This document shows, piece after piece, positions 38,104 through 49,642 of a stretch of DNA of 64,000 nt; position 1 is the first letter of the stretch, and the number at the start of each line of letters is the position of its first letter. Both the position numbers and the translations under genes were made by a program. The DNA lies in assembly GCA_013339895.1 (NCBI GenBank), contig JABACO010000082.1, forward strand, positions 62,001 to 126,000, given 5' to 3'. The notes beneath the pieces were generated by a model. That model searched no databases. It had not been told where the DNA came from and saw only the letters and a program-made list of their open reading frames with translations. Source of the DNA: Ephydatia muelleri (lineage: Eukaryota > Porifera > Demospongiae > Spongillida > Spongillidae).

Positions 38104-38301
38104 TGGCTCACTTCCTGACTGGCATAGTGCCCATTTGCTGTGAGTTTCTCCCCAAGAGCCTTGAAGGTAGCAAAATTGTCCTCCCGAGCATCAATCTCTG
38201 ACTTTTGCTCAGTGTGGTTGGCTAGCATGGCTTCAGCCCCTGCCACATCCTGAGGGAGCTCATCGTACTGCATCACTGCCATCATGGAGGTGATCCAGGA
38301 G
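33167..38301 (-). CDS. Beta-spectrin-like C-terminal part: spectrin repeats, charged coiled coil, PH domain
   Basis: Exons on the minus strand: 38301-38112, 37426-37250, 36278-36054, 35997-35908, 35783-35649, 35515-35432, 35111-35022, 34964-34878, 34813-34713, 34574-34483, 34316-34237, 33214-33167. All have GT-AG borders and compatible phases, and no stop was met. The first three exons give spectrin repeats (LPQDVAGAEAMLANHTEQKS, NYLIFVRDAEQAEMWIASQE, ESLDAVEDLLKKQEDFEKTL). A 150-residue Glu/Lys/Arg coiled coil follows. Then comes a PH domain (GKIDKEGILHRK, SWKQYYAVLSDTQLHFYKDK, DASQWVTAIK), a Pro-rich tail and the end RFKMFATTKK. PH domains of beta-spectrins bind phosphoinositides and link the actin-spectrin net to membranes. 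Upstream repeats, CH domains and start are not found past 38301, so this copy is probably 5' truncated. Confidence 0.88.
33424..33994. mobile_element. TTAA-flanked MITE in the last spectrin intron
   Basis: The left end reads TTAACTCTTTGAATACCAAG and the right end is its inverted partner (GCGTTCAAAGAGTTTTAA), with about 40 bp of imperfect terminal inverted repeat rich in ATGCATGC words. Also present at the same place in copy 2 (about 62921-63455), so it predates the duplication. TTAA flanks suggest piggyBac- or Kolobok-type mobilisation (inference). Confidence 0.6.
36471..36566. repeat. 48-bp tandem duplication in a spectrin intron
   Basis: ACATACTGCACACCTATGTG and the following 28 bases occur twice in direct succession without change. 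Confidence 0.8.
36759..37142. mobile_element. TTAA-flanked MITE in a spectrin intron
   Basis: TTAA at 36759-36762 and at 37139-37142 bracket imperfect long inverted repeats: AACTCATTCGTGGGCAACAG at the left pairs with CTGTTTCCCATGAAAGAGTT at the right, and an inner TTTTTGGAGTC pairs with GACTCCAAAAA. Same family as 49418-49642. Confidence 0.75.
37545..38100. repeat. CACCAGCACA minisatellite and (CA)n in a spectrin intron
   Basis: From about 37545 to 37950 the sequence is built of CACCAGCACACAC-like words with no strict period; a pure CA run lies at about 38058-38100. Open frames on both strands through it (His/Thr/Pro or Cys/Val/Trp rich) are by-products. A short CCA run at about 38318-38340 lies just upstream of the first visible spectrin exon. 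Confidence 0.9.
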
Positions 38302-40124
38302 CTTTGTAAGGCACACACCACACCACCACCACCACCACCACACACAAAGATGTAATCACAAGTACACGCATGCACACAGTAAGAGAAGTCTTATAATTTC
38401 AAAAAGCTGGTCTACACATCATAACAGAGCCGGCAGAACATTATAGCAGTAGCACTCACCAGAAGATTGCAGAGTTGTGAGGCCATTGGATTGTCACAGA
38501 CAATGCATAGCAGTGGAGCAACTACCACCAGATAGACTTGGTGTTTAAATTCCCATGTGTTTAAGGGTATACAGCACAAATATTCTGAGGAAAAAACATT
38601 GAAATTGCCATTTTTAAACAATAATTATTAATATTAATTTTAAAATTATACCATGGGATGCGAGGACTGTTTACCAGCAAGTACACAGAGCGAAGCTGTT
38701 TGAAGGAAAAGGAAAATAACTTCCATTGCTTTGCCCAGCCTTATCGTTCATCTCCTTGAAAAGGTCTTCTAGGAGCCATATCTTCAGCTTCGTTCTCAAT
38801 GTTAGAATCACGCCGTACATATCGATGTTTCTGAATCAGGAGTTAACCTCTTCATTTGCAATCTGTGTACTGGTATATACGGGCTACTCCGTCTCGACCT
38901 GATCGTCAACTCAAGAAGGTCCAAGAATTCGCGCTTCTGGACCATCAGGCACTCCGTCCACATCAAGCGCTCCTGTTGCTCTCTGCCAGTGCATCGATTT
39001 AATTTATTCGGTAAATGTACAGTAAATAGTAGGAGGAAAGCTATAATTTTCATTGTTAAAATTGGAATAGAATAATAGCTATGGAACATTGCCATAATTC
39101 GATACGTGCCCGTATTCGTTTTCGGGTCATGCCATCTCGTAGTGGGTCGTGCCGTCTCGTATTTTGGGTCGTGTCATTTCGTATTTAGGTCGCGTTATGT
39201 TACAGCCCTGTAGGCCGGTGACCACACGGACCAAATACGAGTCACGTTTGCTGCCAAAATTCTTCTGGCGTTTTGGTCAAATATTATTACGATGGATTGC
39301 AAAATAACCATTGCAGAATTTATAAATTTCATAACCCAAATAGGCGCCGGGTGAATGCTCAGCTTCCTCTCCGTGCATTGTGCAGTCACATGACGATTAG
39401 TGCCCAGTGTTCAGAACTCGAAGCTAAGAGATCCCAACAACAACACACGGTACTGGTACTGGCACCAACACTACAGAGTGAGAATCCACAATTGACAAGT
39501 TCAATTGGCCCAACAGGCTGACGCATCAAGTAAATTCATTTATTTTTTTAAATTAAGTAATTAACATACAAGCATTAATATTAATTAGTCAACAGACATC
39601 TGAAAAACTTATGCCCTCATCTGAAATCATAACTACATTCTTTCAGGGCACAGAGATGAGAAATGACTGGCACCAATTATCATGCATTGTTTACATTTAA
39701 AATCTAATATCAAAAGCACAGCCCTTTGTAGAAATGATTGATGATGTTTTCATCTCTTAATAAAGAAGCAGAAAAGCACAAAATTTAAAAATTCAGTTGT
39801 ATTGTATGGAGAGTTAAGAGGACATTGGGCATCTTGAGCCTGACTGAGGTGACTGAGACATAAATGATCAACTGGATTGAGCCAAGGTTTGTGTATGTGT
39901 ATGTATGTTATCTGTGTGTGGGTGTGAGTGAAAGAGAGAGTATGACAAATTAGTGTAATACATCTTCAAATGTTGTACACCTGAATTTGAAATTGAATAT
40001 AACTTGCTAGCATAAGTGTGAACATGCTGTCAGGCATGTGTGTATGCAGCTCCTATACTACCTGGTGTGAACTTGAAACAAGGTAACATGCAGATGGCAA
40101 CTGAACGGTGTTCAAGGAAAAGGG
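38302..40124. other. Stretch with no secure gene
   Basis: Expected upstream spectrin exons are missing. A minus-strand frame at 39095-38808 encodes a hydrophobic stretch followed by CLMVQKREFLDLLELTIRSR, unrecognised. Near 39113-39190, three copies of a GGGTCGTGCCGTCTCGTATT-like unit form a small minisatellite. No other structure is seen. Confidence 0.45.
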
Positions 40125-41193
40125 TCAAACATGTCCTAAGCAGCCTAGACTGTTGCCAATCCCATAGGTCATCCTGGAGGAGAAGGTGTCCACATTAATG
40201 ATTGCAGTAGGCAAAGTTATGGACATTGAGCAGGTGTTGGACGTAGGAAGTGTCACTGCTGGATCATGGCAGAAGTTAATGGTGGGAGAAGAATCAAACC
40301 CCAAAGGAGGAATACTTCTGCATCCAGTAGTGAACTGCAACACTTTCTCCAAAGCCATTTGCACCTTTGTAGGTTCAGTGCTGAGAAAGACTTTTCCATC
40401 TGTACAATTGAGATAAATAAGTATAATTCACACAGAAATAATTGTTTTACCCTCAATATCCTGGAGATAGTCATAGAACATTATGATACGGGCCTCTTCC
40501 TTTTGGCGATTGTTCGACCCACAGGACGAGTACTCAACCTGGAATAAATCAATCACAGCTGCAGCTGTTAACAATTCTGTAGCATTTGATAGCATCACAC
40601 GTGCACACTCAGGGTATTACTTCATCAATGATAGTAGACTGTGCTCATTCAGTCCCTCCATCATCTGGTCTATTTGACCCTTGCTCGACAATATGGTGTG
40701 ATGTATGCACAATATTCTAAGAATATGAGACTTATCAGTCAGATGATAGTGCGTTGATGGCTTATCAATCCCAAGCTGGATACGGTGCATGTGATAGAAC
40801 TGGATTATCTAGCAGACCTTGGAACTCTGAAACACTTGATGCATCTTCAAGCTAAAAAAAATTCAGGAGAATGCATGAAAAAATACTACCGTAAAGAGTC
40901 ATACCTCCTTTAGGACCTTCTGTAGTGCAATGTCTGGAATATTATTAATCCTCAGCTGCACACCCTCAATTCCGTACAACATATAATCAACCATGGAATT
41001 TGCCAAAAACGTGGGTGGGGATCCACCCTGGAGCAGAGACGCTCCGATCATCCGTCCAACATGAAAGTAGGCTTTCTCCAGTACTGCAGAAAGGCCCCAT
41101 GATGCCAAATTCATCTTATCGTGAGCCGAGGGCAGCCAGTCTTGGTCGTGTACAGCCAGACAAATGCAGTCGTGAACCCACGCTGACGCAGAC
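40125..41193 (-). pseudogene. HECT-domain E3 ubiquitin ligase (G2E3-like), C-terminal part, decayed
   Basis: Exon pieces on the minus strand: about 41193-40905 (HVGRMIGASLLQGGSPPTFL, the N-lobe region seen in G2E3-like HECT proteins), about 40854-40451 (QIDQMMEGL, LLTAAAVIDLFQVEYSS), and 40399-40125 (LQFTTGCRSIPPLGF, then PTSNTCSMSITLP). The Cys of SNTC sits where the ubiquitin-accepting cysteine of the HECT C-lobe is expected, about 35 residues before the end. The last splice (GAGG|GTAAAA to CAG|ATGG) keeps phase. The middle exon has TGA-TAA in one frame, a frame change, and a TAA after LLSLMK, so the gene is likely dead. HECT enzymes pass ubiquitin from E2 to substrate. N-terminal domains are not identified. 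Confidence 0.7.
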
Positions 41194-42999
41194 CGTCCTT
41201 TGCATTTATTTTTTGGTCCTTTTTACTATCTTTGCGCTTGCTCTGAAACCCAAATAGGCGGCTATATTCCGGAGTAGCGCTGTTAATCCTGGCGGAAAGG
41301 CGGCTATTCTCGCTACTACTACCAGAAACACCAATCTGCGAAGCACTCGAGGCGTACGCAGAGAGTTTGGACGTTCTTGCACGAAGTCATTGGTTACAAT
41401 ATCCACAACTCTTTCAAACAGCTTTCTAGCTCGATCACTACACAACCAAAAAGTTGCAAGATGTAAAGCACCGAACGGTATTGGTACAGTTCTGTTTTCA
41501 GGACCGTACCAATACCGTTCGGTGCTTACATCCTGCAACAATGTTGGTTGTGTACTGCTTATTCCTTCCATAATCGGCTTTACTGCTCTTGAACAAAAGT
41601 CTACGGTTTTTATTCATTTATTGTTGCGCATGCGCTTTCATATAAGCGCGTTTGTTAGAAATCATAACGACAAAGCGTGGTTGATGGTCGCAATTCTGAC
41701 ATCAAGTACCAAGGTATGTGTACCAAGTATAAAGTAAGCGCATTGCCACTAAGAGTGAAGCTGGAATATCTGATTGTAACACCGCTTTTTAAAAATTAAA
41801 CGATTTGAATCTGAGGAAAGTACAGTGAGGTTTTTATACTTGCATAGTAAATACATGTACGTACCTAGCTTGTTGAAAACTGCTTTAAAGCAGCGAGTCA
41901 TCACGATATTCTATCATCTGTCGAGTTATAAGAGTGAAATGCTACCACCACAATGATGCTATCAGATTGGTGAACGCGAGTGGTTGAACAGCGTATAGCA
42001 ACAGATATTAGCCGTCCGTCGTAATGAGTCCTTTCCTACTACTACTGTACCTTGGTTTTAGCAGAGGTCTCTGGTTTTTAGACGCATTAGAGTACATTTG
42101 GTTCTGGGTACGAGAATGGTGCGTGGTATTAATGTCTGTACAAGGACAAGGGGTGAGTGGGACATAGCTTGTTCAGAGAATAGGACGTAGGACAAAATAG
42201 AAACTTGTCATGCATGGGATGGTTATCTACCAGCAATTATTGATTTGCAATTATTGTATCTTGTAGGGGTGTACGGAATTGCCCAAAGGCAGATTAGATG
42301 ACGTAAAATTCTTCATTCAATGAAATCGATGGCCACCAGTGTTTTGAACCTTCCTCAGATACTGCTGCAAAAGGGAAAGAAAATGATGTTAAGTAAATCA
42401 TTATTAAGTATCTAAAATATAAGATTCCAGTTATGTTGTGATTTTATGTACTTAATTACCTGAAGTACTGTCTTATTATATTCAAATCACTGAATTAAGC
42501 ATCCACTTCAAACGTGCAATGATCTCCAAATTAACAAATACCATAATTTGTGACTGTGTACACGGTTGAATATTATAGTTTGATTTAAAATTAGCTGATT
42601 TTGCTTAAGCAGCCACCAAAAACCATTACAGTTGGATAAATGGATTCAAAATGATAAGTGAAGATGCCATGTTCCCAAATTAATGTACTCTATATAACTA
42701 TAACCGTTTCAACTGTATCTTTAGGCTAACACTCATCTAAGATGAAACTAAGAGTAACTGTAAATATAACGTGATTTTAGCAATTATGTATAATTATATG
42801 TGTGAGTTACTGTGATGTATTTTAAATGCACTTAGATGGGCTACTCCTCTGCCCTGCCCCCAAAACATGTATCAATGAAACCCTGCATTTGACCAATCGT
42901 GTTATGACAGCACATTATGTTATGAAAATCAATACTACAGATGTATATAAACCAGTTCACAATATGCAATAGGCGCACTATCAGTATGTGATGTAGGTA
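41194..42999. other. Stretch with one uncertain frame and a hairpin
   Basis: A minus-strand frame (41571-41206, 121 codons) beginning MEGISSTQPTLLQDVSTERY has no recognised domain; it could be upstream sequence of the HECT gene. At 41455-41538 a strong hairpin pairs GCACCGAACGGTATTGGTAC with its reverse complement around a short loop. From 41740 to 42999 I see no gene. Confidence 0.4.
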
Positions 43000-43094
43000 T
43001 GTGTGTGGTACTATGTGTTGTGGTGTGCTCGCAGTGTGGGCATATACCAGCTCTGCTGTACACTACTTCTGCAGACAGCAAGCTACCCTGTGCG

Positions 43095-43170
<76 letters not shown>

Positions 43171-43473
43171 TTTTTATGCATGTAATGAGTTTTAGATAAT
43201 GATATCCCTTTGAGTTACTGATGAAACCGTTGGGCCCTAAAGGGGAGTGGTCTGTGTGTGTGAGCTTATGTGAGTGTGTGTGGTACACAATATGTGTGGT
43301 GCAGTGTATGTTTTGTTTTGTTTGCAGTGTGGGCAGACAACGGCATAGTACCTTTTCAAGCTACCCTTCTGTGTGTGTGTGTGTGTGGGAGTGTGCAAGT
43401 GTGTGTGCGTGCATGTATGTGTGCATGTGTGTTTGTGTGTGTGCGTTTGTGCATGTGTGTGTGCATGTGTGTT

Positions 43474-43508
<35 letters not shown>

Positions 43509-44130
43509 GTGATATAGGTACATGGTCTAAAGACAGGTGCCTAGATTTACATAAGAGTCCCTTTGAAGTTACTGATAGTAAAAAACCTCAATTGTTGGGC
43601 CCTAAAGGGGTGTGGTTGCTTGCTCCCATGTGATGCTTTATCATTGTGGGTCTGGTGGTTTCTTAAGCTAGGTACATGATATTGGCCAGTATTCTGGTAT
43701 TGAAGAGCATTGAGTCTAGCCTTTGTGTGTGGTGGTGTGTGTGTGTTGTGTGTGCGTTGGATCTAGCCTCTGTGTGTGTGTGTGTGTGGTGTGTGTGTGT
43801 GTGGTGTGTGTGTGTGTGTGTGTGTTGTGGGTGTGTGTGTGTGTGTTGTGTTGTGTGTGTGATATAGTTACAGTGTTCTAAAGACAGGGACTTAATTTTA
43901 CATAATGATATCCCTTGGAAGTTGCTGATGAACCTCAAATTATAGTTGGGGCCCTAAAGGGGTGTGGTTGCTCCCAATGTGATTGCGTATCATTGAGGTC
44001 CTGTGTTTTTATGTGTGGTAGCTGATATTGGCCAGTATCTGGTATTGGAAGAGCATTAAGTCCAGCCTCTGTGTGTGGTGTGTGTGTGTGTGTTGTGTGG
44101 TGTGTGTGTGTTGTGGGGTGTGTGTGTGTG

Positions 44131-44173
<43 letters not shown>

Positions 44174-44412
44174 GTGTGTGTGTTTGATATAGGTAAAGGA
44201 CAGGTGGACTTAGATTTTACATAATGAGATATCCCCTTTGAAGTTACTGATGGTCAAAAAACCTCAAATGAAAACTTCAAATGGTTGGGCCTAAATGGGG
44301 TGTGGTGTGTGGTTGCTGCCCCTTGTGATGCTGATCCATTGAGGTCTGTGGGTTTAATGCTTGGTAGCTGATATTGGCCAGTATTCTAGTATTGAAGAGC
44401 ATTGAGTCTAGC

Positions 44413-44503
<91 letters not shown>

Positions 44504-45700
44504 CGTGTATGTTGTCTGTGTGTGTGTGTGTGTTATTCTGTGTGAGCTTGTGAGTGTGTGGTGTGTGTGTGTGGTATACAATGTATGTTTGTGGTAGAAT
44601 GTATGTTTTGCTTTGTTTGCAGTGTGGGCAGACAGCAACATACTACTTTTGCAGACAAGCTACCCTGTGATGTTGGTGTGTGTGTGTATGTTTGTGTGTT
44701 TTATATATGTACATATGAAATGTTCTATACAAAAATGGGTCTTGTGGATTTTATTTTATAACATAAAAGTTAAATCGATATATCTTCCGAAATATTGACG
44801 CTATCGGGTTCCTATTTGTAACACAGAATTCCACACCATTACTATATGTGAAAATCCATTTTGGTGTCTTACACATGCGGGGTACCGACGTTACAAGGTC
44901 CGATACCCCGTAGGGTTCAAAACGGCCACATCTTCAGGTAGGAGTGTCCAAATTGGTTCGAAATAGGTACCTACATAGAAGGGTCCTACCGTTATTGATT
45001 TTTTCTGTTCGTTAATGTTTGCTTTATCCGTTATGGAGATACAAGTGTGCAAAGAAATTGCACATTTCCCGGGCGTTACGCACCATTAACGTATTACGAC
45101 TGGCTTCGAGGACGTCCTCGTAATACGTTAATGGCGCGTAACGCCCGGGAAATGTGCAATTTCTTTGCACACTTGTATCTCCATAACGGATAAAGCAAGC
45201 ATTAACGAACAGAACAAATCAATAACGGTAGGACCCTTCTACGTAGGTACCTATTTCGAACCAATTTGGACACTCCTACCTGAAGATGTGGCTGTTTTGA
45301 ACCCTACGGGGTATCGGACCTTGAAACGTCGGTACCCCGCATGTGTAAGACACCACAATGGATATTCACATATAGTAATGGTGTGGTATGTTGTGTTAAA
45401 AATAGGAACCTGATAGCGTTAATATTTCGGAAGATATATCGATTTAAATTTTATGTTATAAAATAAAATCCACAAGACCCATTTTCGTATAGAACGTTCC
45501 ATATGTCTAGGACAGGTTGCTTAGACTTTACATAATAATATCAGTTTGAATTTCCTGATGAAACCTCAAATTATTATTGGGAGTGGTTGCGCCCATGTGA
45601 TGCTCATCTTTGAGGTGTATGTTTTGAAAGCTTAGTAGCTGATGGTGGCCAGACTAGTGGGTATTTTGTTGTTGAGTCTAGCCTTTGTGTGTGTGTATGA
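43000..45700. repeat. TG-rich tandem array of about 340-bp units
   Basis: Each unit has a (TG)n run, then GATATAGGTA, a CTTTGAAGTTACTGATG-like block, GGGCCCTAAAGGGGTGTGG, ATATTGGCCAGTATT and GAGCATTGAGTCTAGCCT before the next TG run. Units or part units start near 43165, 43510, 43858, 44188 and 45510. The last is separated from its neighbours by the palindrome 44711-45506. A CAGTGTGGGCAGACA-type block recurs near 43030, 43327 and 44621. Val-Cys open frames in both directions are artefacts. Confidence 0.85.
44711..45506. mobile_element. Near-perfect 796-bp palindrome (fold-back MITE)
   Basis: The left arm starting ACATATGAAATGTTCTATAC pairs with the right end GTATAGAACGTTCCATATGT, and pairing continues for nearly the whole length to a centre close to 45107. 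The only unpaired part is a few bases near CTGGCTTCGAGG. The centre shows GTTACGCACCATTAACG against CGTTAATGGCGCGTAAC. Arms differ at only a small number of sites. It interrupts the TG-rich array. No protein frame of note. Confidence 0.9.
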
Positions 45701-45968
45701 GTGTGTGAGGTATGTGTTAGTGAGGGTGTGTGTGGTTGTGTCATACATTTGGCATAAACGTGTTGTGTTTGATGCTTTTGTCATGTTGTTCTTTAATACA
45801 TGTATATGCAGTGTATATGTGTTATTGCATGTATTTCATACCTACCATGTATGTATGGCAACCCAACTAGTGGCAGCTCTTCGCTCGTACTCAGACTTAC
45901 GTACGTTAGCGATTATTGCATCAACTACATATACGTGTACGCCCAAATAAGTATGCATAATATCAGTA

Positions 45969-46790
45969 TCAGTCTGTATCCATTCGTTGTCTTATACGAA
46001 GTAAGAGATCAGGTTTGTTGCCACTTTTCTTCAGATTGTAGTGGATTAAGTAGGCCTGTAGCTCTTGTTTATTCCACTTTGATAGGTCCTTCTGCATATT
46101 ACAGTCACTGAAACACACCTTAGCCTTCTTCCTCCCAGAAACACCTGCATTACTCAAAGGTCTTCCACGCTTGTAACTACTAGCAGATGACGCCTGTGGT
46201 TTGCTGCCAATACTTTTCTACACTGCAAGTTTTTCCTGAAAGTGGCAGCTTACTAAGCCTAATGGTCTTCTACAATTGCTATCTGTCATAGACACCGCAG
46301 CTGAGATCTTTACTTTGCCGAGTTCTTTGTTTTGTCCTGCTCTCCAGCCATTCATAGATTACACTTTTTACCTTTGCGGGGTGTTCGGGGTGCATGTTTT
46401 TCTTCGTGTGGGCCGAACCAGCAAAATAGTTCAGCTCAAACGTTGCATATGGGGGTGTGTCATCATAATCTAAAACATGCTTGCAGTTTGGTCAGTAGCA
46501 CCAAGCAGTGATAGAGAAGTCCATCATGGAAACGGGAGGGGAGGGACTTCTTGATGGACAGTCACGGTATCTCCATGCATAACTTAGACCTTACGGCTGC
46601 ATGGTTCAGGCTGCTCTATAGATGCTTTTCTCGGTCGACCGCGCTTGCGATTTTGGCATTTACAACACTTGGTGCAATAGTAACCTGCATTGCACTTGTC
46701 ACACACTGGCTTTCTGTGTTTATCATAGCACGAAAGTGGCATACCGATCGAGTAGTTTATGTGCGTATTGTGTGATTAGTCTCATTCCCA
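45969..46790 (-). pseudogene. Cys-rich / SAP-domain gene fragment
   Basis: Minus-strand pieces in order: about 46790-46610 with CDKCNAGYYCTKCCKCQNRK followed by RGRPRKAS (a Cys cluster and an AT-hook-like RGRPRK), about 46480-46340 with HTKKNMHPEHPAK ending at a donor AAAG|GTAAAA, and 46215-45969 with YKRGRPLSN and then a SAP motif (LSKWNKQELQAYLIHYNLKK). SAP motifs bind DNA. The combination is known to me from invertebrate genes of transposon origin, but the catalytic part is absent. Stops separate the pieces, so this is a remnant; other exons are not visible. Confidence 0.5.
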
Positions 46791-48083
46791 GACACTAGTC
46801 TATATACATTTTGCAAGAAACATTGCGTCATGTTGTCTGGGAACGAGACTAAAGCCATGGTCCGGGACCGACATTCACACTACAGCTGCAAGTTATCACA
46901 GAAAGTGGCTAAGTACGAGCTTGATACTACCTGGGTCCTTTGTTTATGCAAAATGAAGTCTTGTGGGCAAGCCAGATTCAAATACAATGGCCTAGGATAA
47001 AAGTGTTCTACGGAATGTTTTACCGCAACTAAAAACGGGAACGATTCCACTATAGATCAGTATGGTTTATCACTGGAAATAGATACAAACTTAGGAATTG
47101 CTCGTGACAGCTCAGCGACAGATTAGCTTTCTAATGATATATTTTATATAGCAAATGGAATCAATGAGACTAATTTTCTGAATATTGAGTTCAACGAAAA
47201 AAGTCGTCATTTCATGGACACGGTGTTAAGTTACATTCAAAACTCCGTGTACATGTGCTGATTATATGAAATATGAAAATCTGTGTTTCTATCCTCCATT
47301 GCTGTCATAAGCTAATATGTACCAAATTCTGTTATTGGATGATTATCTTAATTTGTTTATTTTAAGGTTAATAATGCATAATTTGCCTTCATGTAGCGTA
47401 AGTATTATAATCTTCGTCATGCTCTACTGTAGATGTCAACACCAGAATCTGCATTGCGTACTATCACACTGAGAACATGTCGGGTGATACAACAACTATT
47501 TTTACAGAACCAACCATGTCATACCCATGATGCAATCAACCTACAGTGTGAACTGCTTTACAGGTACACATGTGCATGTACATTCTTATTTTTATTGTGA
47601 GTTTTTCATACAATATTGTATGTAACACATGCTAAACTTCTCGTGGTTCATTATACCAGCATCACATGCAGTTACTTACATTTCTTATTGCCCTTGCAGT
47701 CATAATGCTGGCTTGCTCGTGTTGTCACTATGCGCACCTGATACCAATAAACTATTGTCTTACAGTATTGTTTTTGTGGCTACATGTACATATATGAATA
47801 TGACAGATTTTAACAATGTACTTGACATGCATGTATGTTTTTTGAAGGTCTGGTTTTTACAGTACATTGGTTGCTGCTTTTAACTACCAGTATTCACATT
47901 GTTAGCAAAGCTGTTTGATTGTACTGAACCACTGCCTTAGTTTAACAGCTGAACGATGTAGTTTAGAAGGAGAAGTGTCACAGGATACAACACATTACAT
48001 GTACATTACATGTAATATTTGTGCATAGCATTTATATTAAATGCCAGGGAAAAAGATTGCCTAACATTTTTTCACCATACCTA
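46791..48083. other. Stretch with one possible isolated exon
   Basis: At 47433-47563 a plus-strand frame begins MSTPESALRTITLRTCRVIQ and ends at a donor (TACAG|GTACAC) in the phase that the first visible integrase-core exon at 51529 would accept. It could be that gene's first exon, separated by later insertions (weak inference). Nothing else is seen. Confidence 0.25.
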
Positions 48084-48732
48084 CAGTAGTGGTCACAAAA
48101 AAGTTAACGTTTTTTATTATGCCGTTGCCGTCGCACGGTCGTTAGAAATAAACAGGACGTTGGTCTAACGGTACGGCACGGTAACGCTATTATTTCTCAC
48201 TCACTTATCACATTTGTCACGTAACGCCATTACATTTAACGATGTGTTAATTAAATACCGTTGTCTCGTCATCCGCCTTCATCTGGTCATCGACGATAGC
48301 TTTTACCACTTCCATCACTTTGGATCATCGCCCACTTCCTTGTTACCGACTCAAAACGCTTTATGAATTCGTGAATCGAAGCCATCATTCCTTCTTGAAG
48401 TAGGCGTTTTCCAATCTCTGGTGCCTTCAGACCCTTCCGATGAAAGAAAACTATCCAAACCTTCTTATACGTGGAGAATACCATTTTCTATTGCTCTGAC
48501 TGCACACATGGCTAACAGCCATGTAATATGGCTTTAAAATGGCACAGCGGTCTTTAACCGTGTACAAAATGGCGTTTATTGATAGGCGTTAAAATGCACG
48601 GAGTTCGTTGTCACATAGTGACATACGTTATTTTAAACGTTACGGTAACGGAACGGCCGTGAACGGTAACGTTATAACCGTGCGACGCCAATGGCATAAT
48701 AAAAAACGTAAACTTTTTTGTGACCGCTACTG
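48084..48732. mobile_element. Tc1/mariner deletion derivative with transposase N-terminal remnant
   Basis: Terminal inverted repeats begin CAGTAGTGGTCACAAAAAAG at the left and are mirrored by the right end CTTTTTTGTGACCGCTACTG, both flanked by TA (48082-48083 and 48733-48734), the expected target duplication. A minus-strand frame (48484-48287) keeps a helix-turn-helix start of Tc1-type transposase (FFHRKGLKAPEIGKRLLQEG, then IHEFIKRFES). The catalytic part is missing, so the element is non-autonomous at 649 bp. Confidence 0.88.
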
Positions 48733-49417
48733 TAGGTTGTCTCATACCCATATAGACCTAAATGTATGAGATAGGCTCTGCTTTTCTAGTTCAGAATGCT
48801 ATTGGAAAGTAAAATTTTGTCACACAAGCTCTTGATTCTGATTGATCGGAGCACCAACCTGAACCAGTATAACTTTTCTCCACATATTGGGCAGACTATT
48901 ATAAATAATTATGGGACATTCTGATGGAATGTTTGGGGCTTGCATATCTTTTAGGGGCTACTGTATATCATTGGAATGTATCAAACCTATTAATTATTTG
49001 ATTGACTCCGAATTTGTGTCGCTGTCTATTAATTATTTATTATTTGCCGTAATATTCCAAAATTGGTCTGACACAATGTCAGTCCATTACAGTATTTGGC
49101 CCAACATGGTAAGAAATTGGTCGGACATGGTCATAGAGCATTGCAATCTGTGCTACACTTAAATGAATAGTGCAAAGAAGAATGAACACATGCATAATAG
49201 CCGATTGGAAGTGGAAGACATCAATTGGCATCTAGCATTAATTTAATCAAAACGTGGCAAACGCCAATTGATGTCTGCCATGTTTGGATTAATGGTCAGA
49301 TGCCAATTGGTGTCTGAACATTTGGCGTCCTGTGGAAGGCACGTTGCTTGCTTGTGCATTTCAGTTGTCACGTGGTCCTTCAAAGGTGACACTCTGAAGT
49401 TTGATAAATGCAGTTTG

Positions 49418-49642
49418 TTAACTCTTTCGTGAGCAAAGCCAATTATATTACTGTACACATGTAGTGCAAAATAAGCATTGCGCGTTGCAGGTAAATGGTT
49501 AGCAAACAACTTACACTATATGACCAGGAAACAACTGATCAATATCTTGTTGACTACAAAGTGTTAACTGTTTAGATAAACAGAGTGGCTTTAGTATAGC
49601 ACCTGCGGCGCAATATTGCTCTGTTTCCCGTGAAAGAGTTAA
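49418..49642. mobile_element. TTAA-flanked MITE
   Basis: TTAACTCTTTCGTGAGCAAA at the left and TGTTTCCCGTGAAAGAGTTAA-type sequence at the right give TTAA flanks and similar terminal repeats to the element at 36759-37142. Confidence 0.75.

Noticed and set aside
38412-38726. Possible spliced secreted peptide on the minus strand (MEVIFLFLQTASLCVLAG then a Cys-rich exon)
   Set aside because: Splice signals at about 38675 and 38588 are usable, but the third exon does not continue in phase and no family is recognised.
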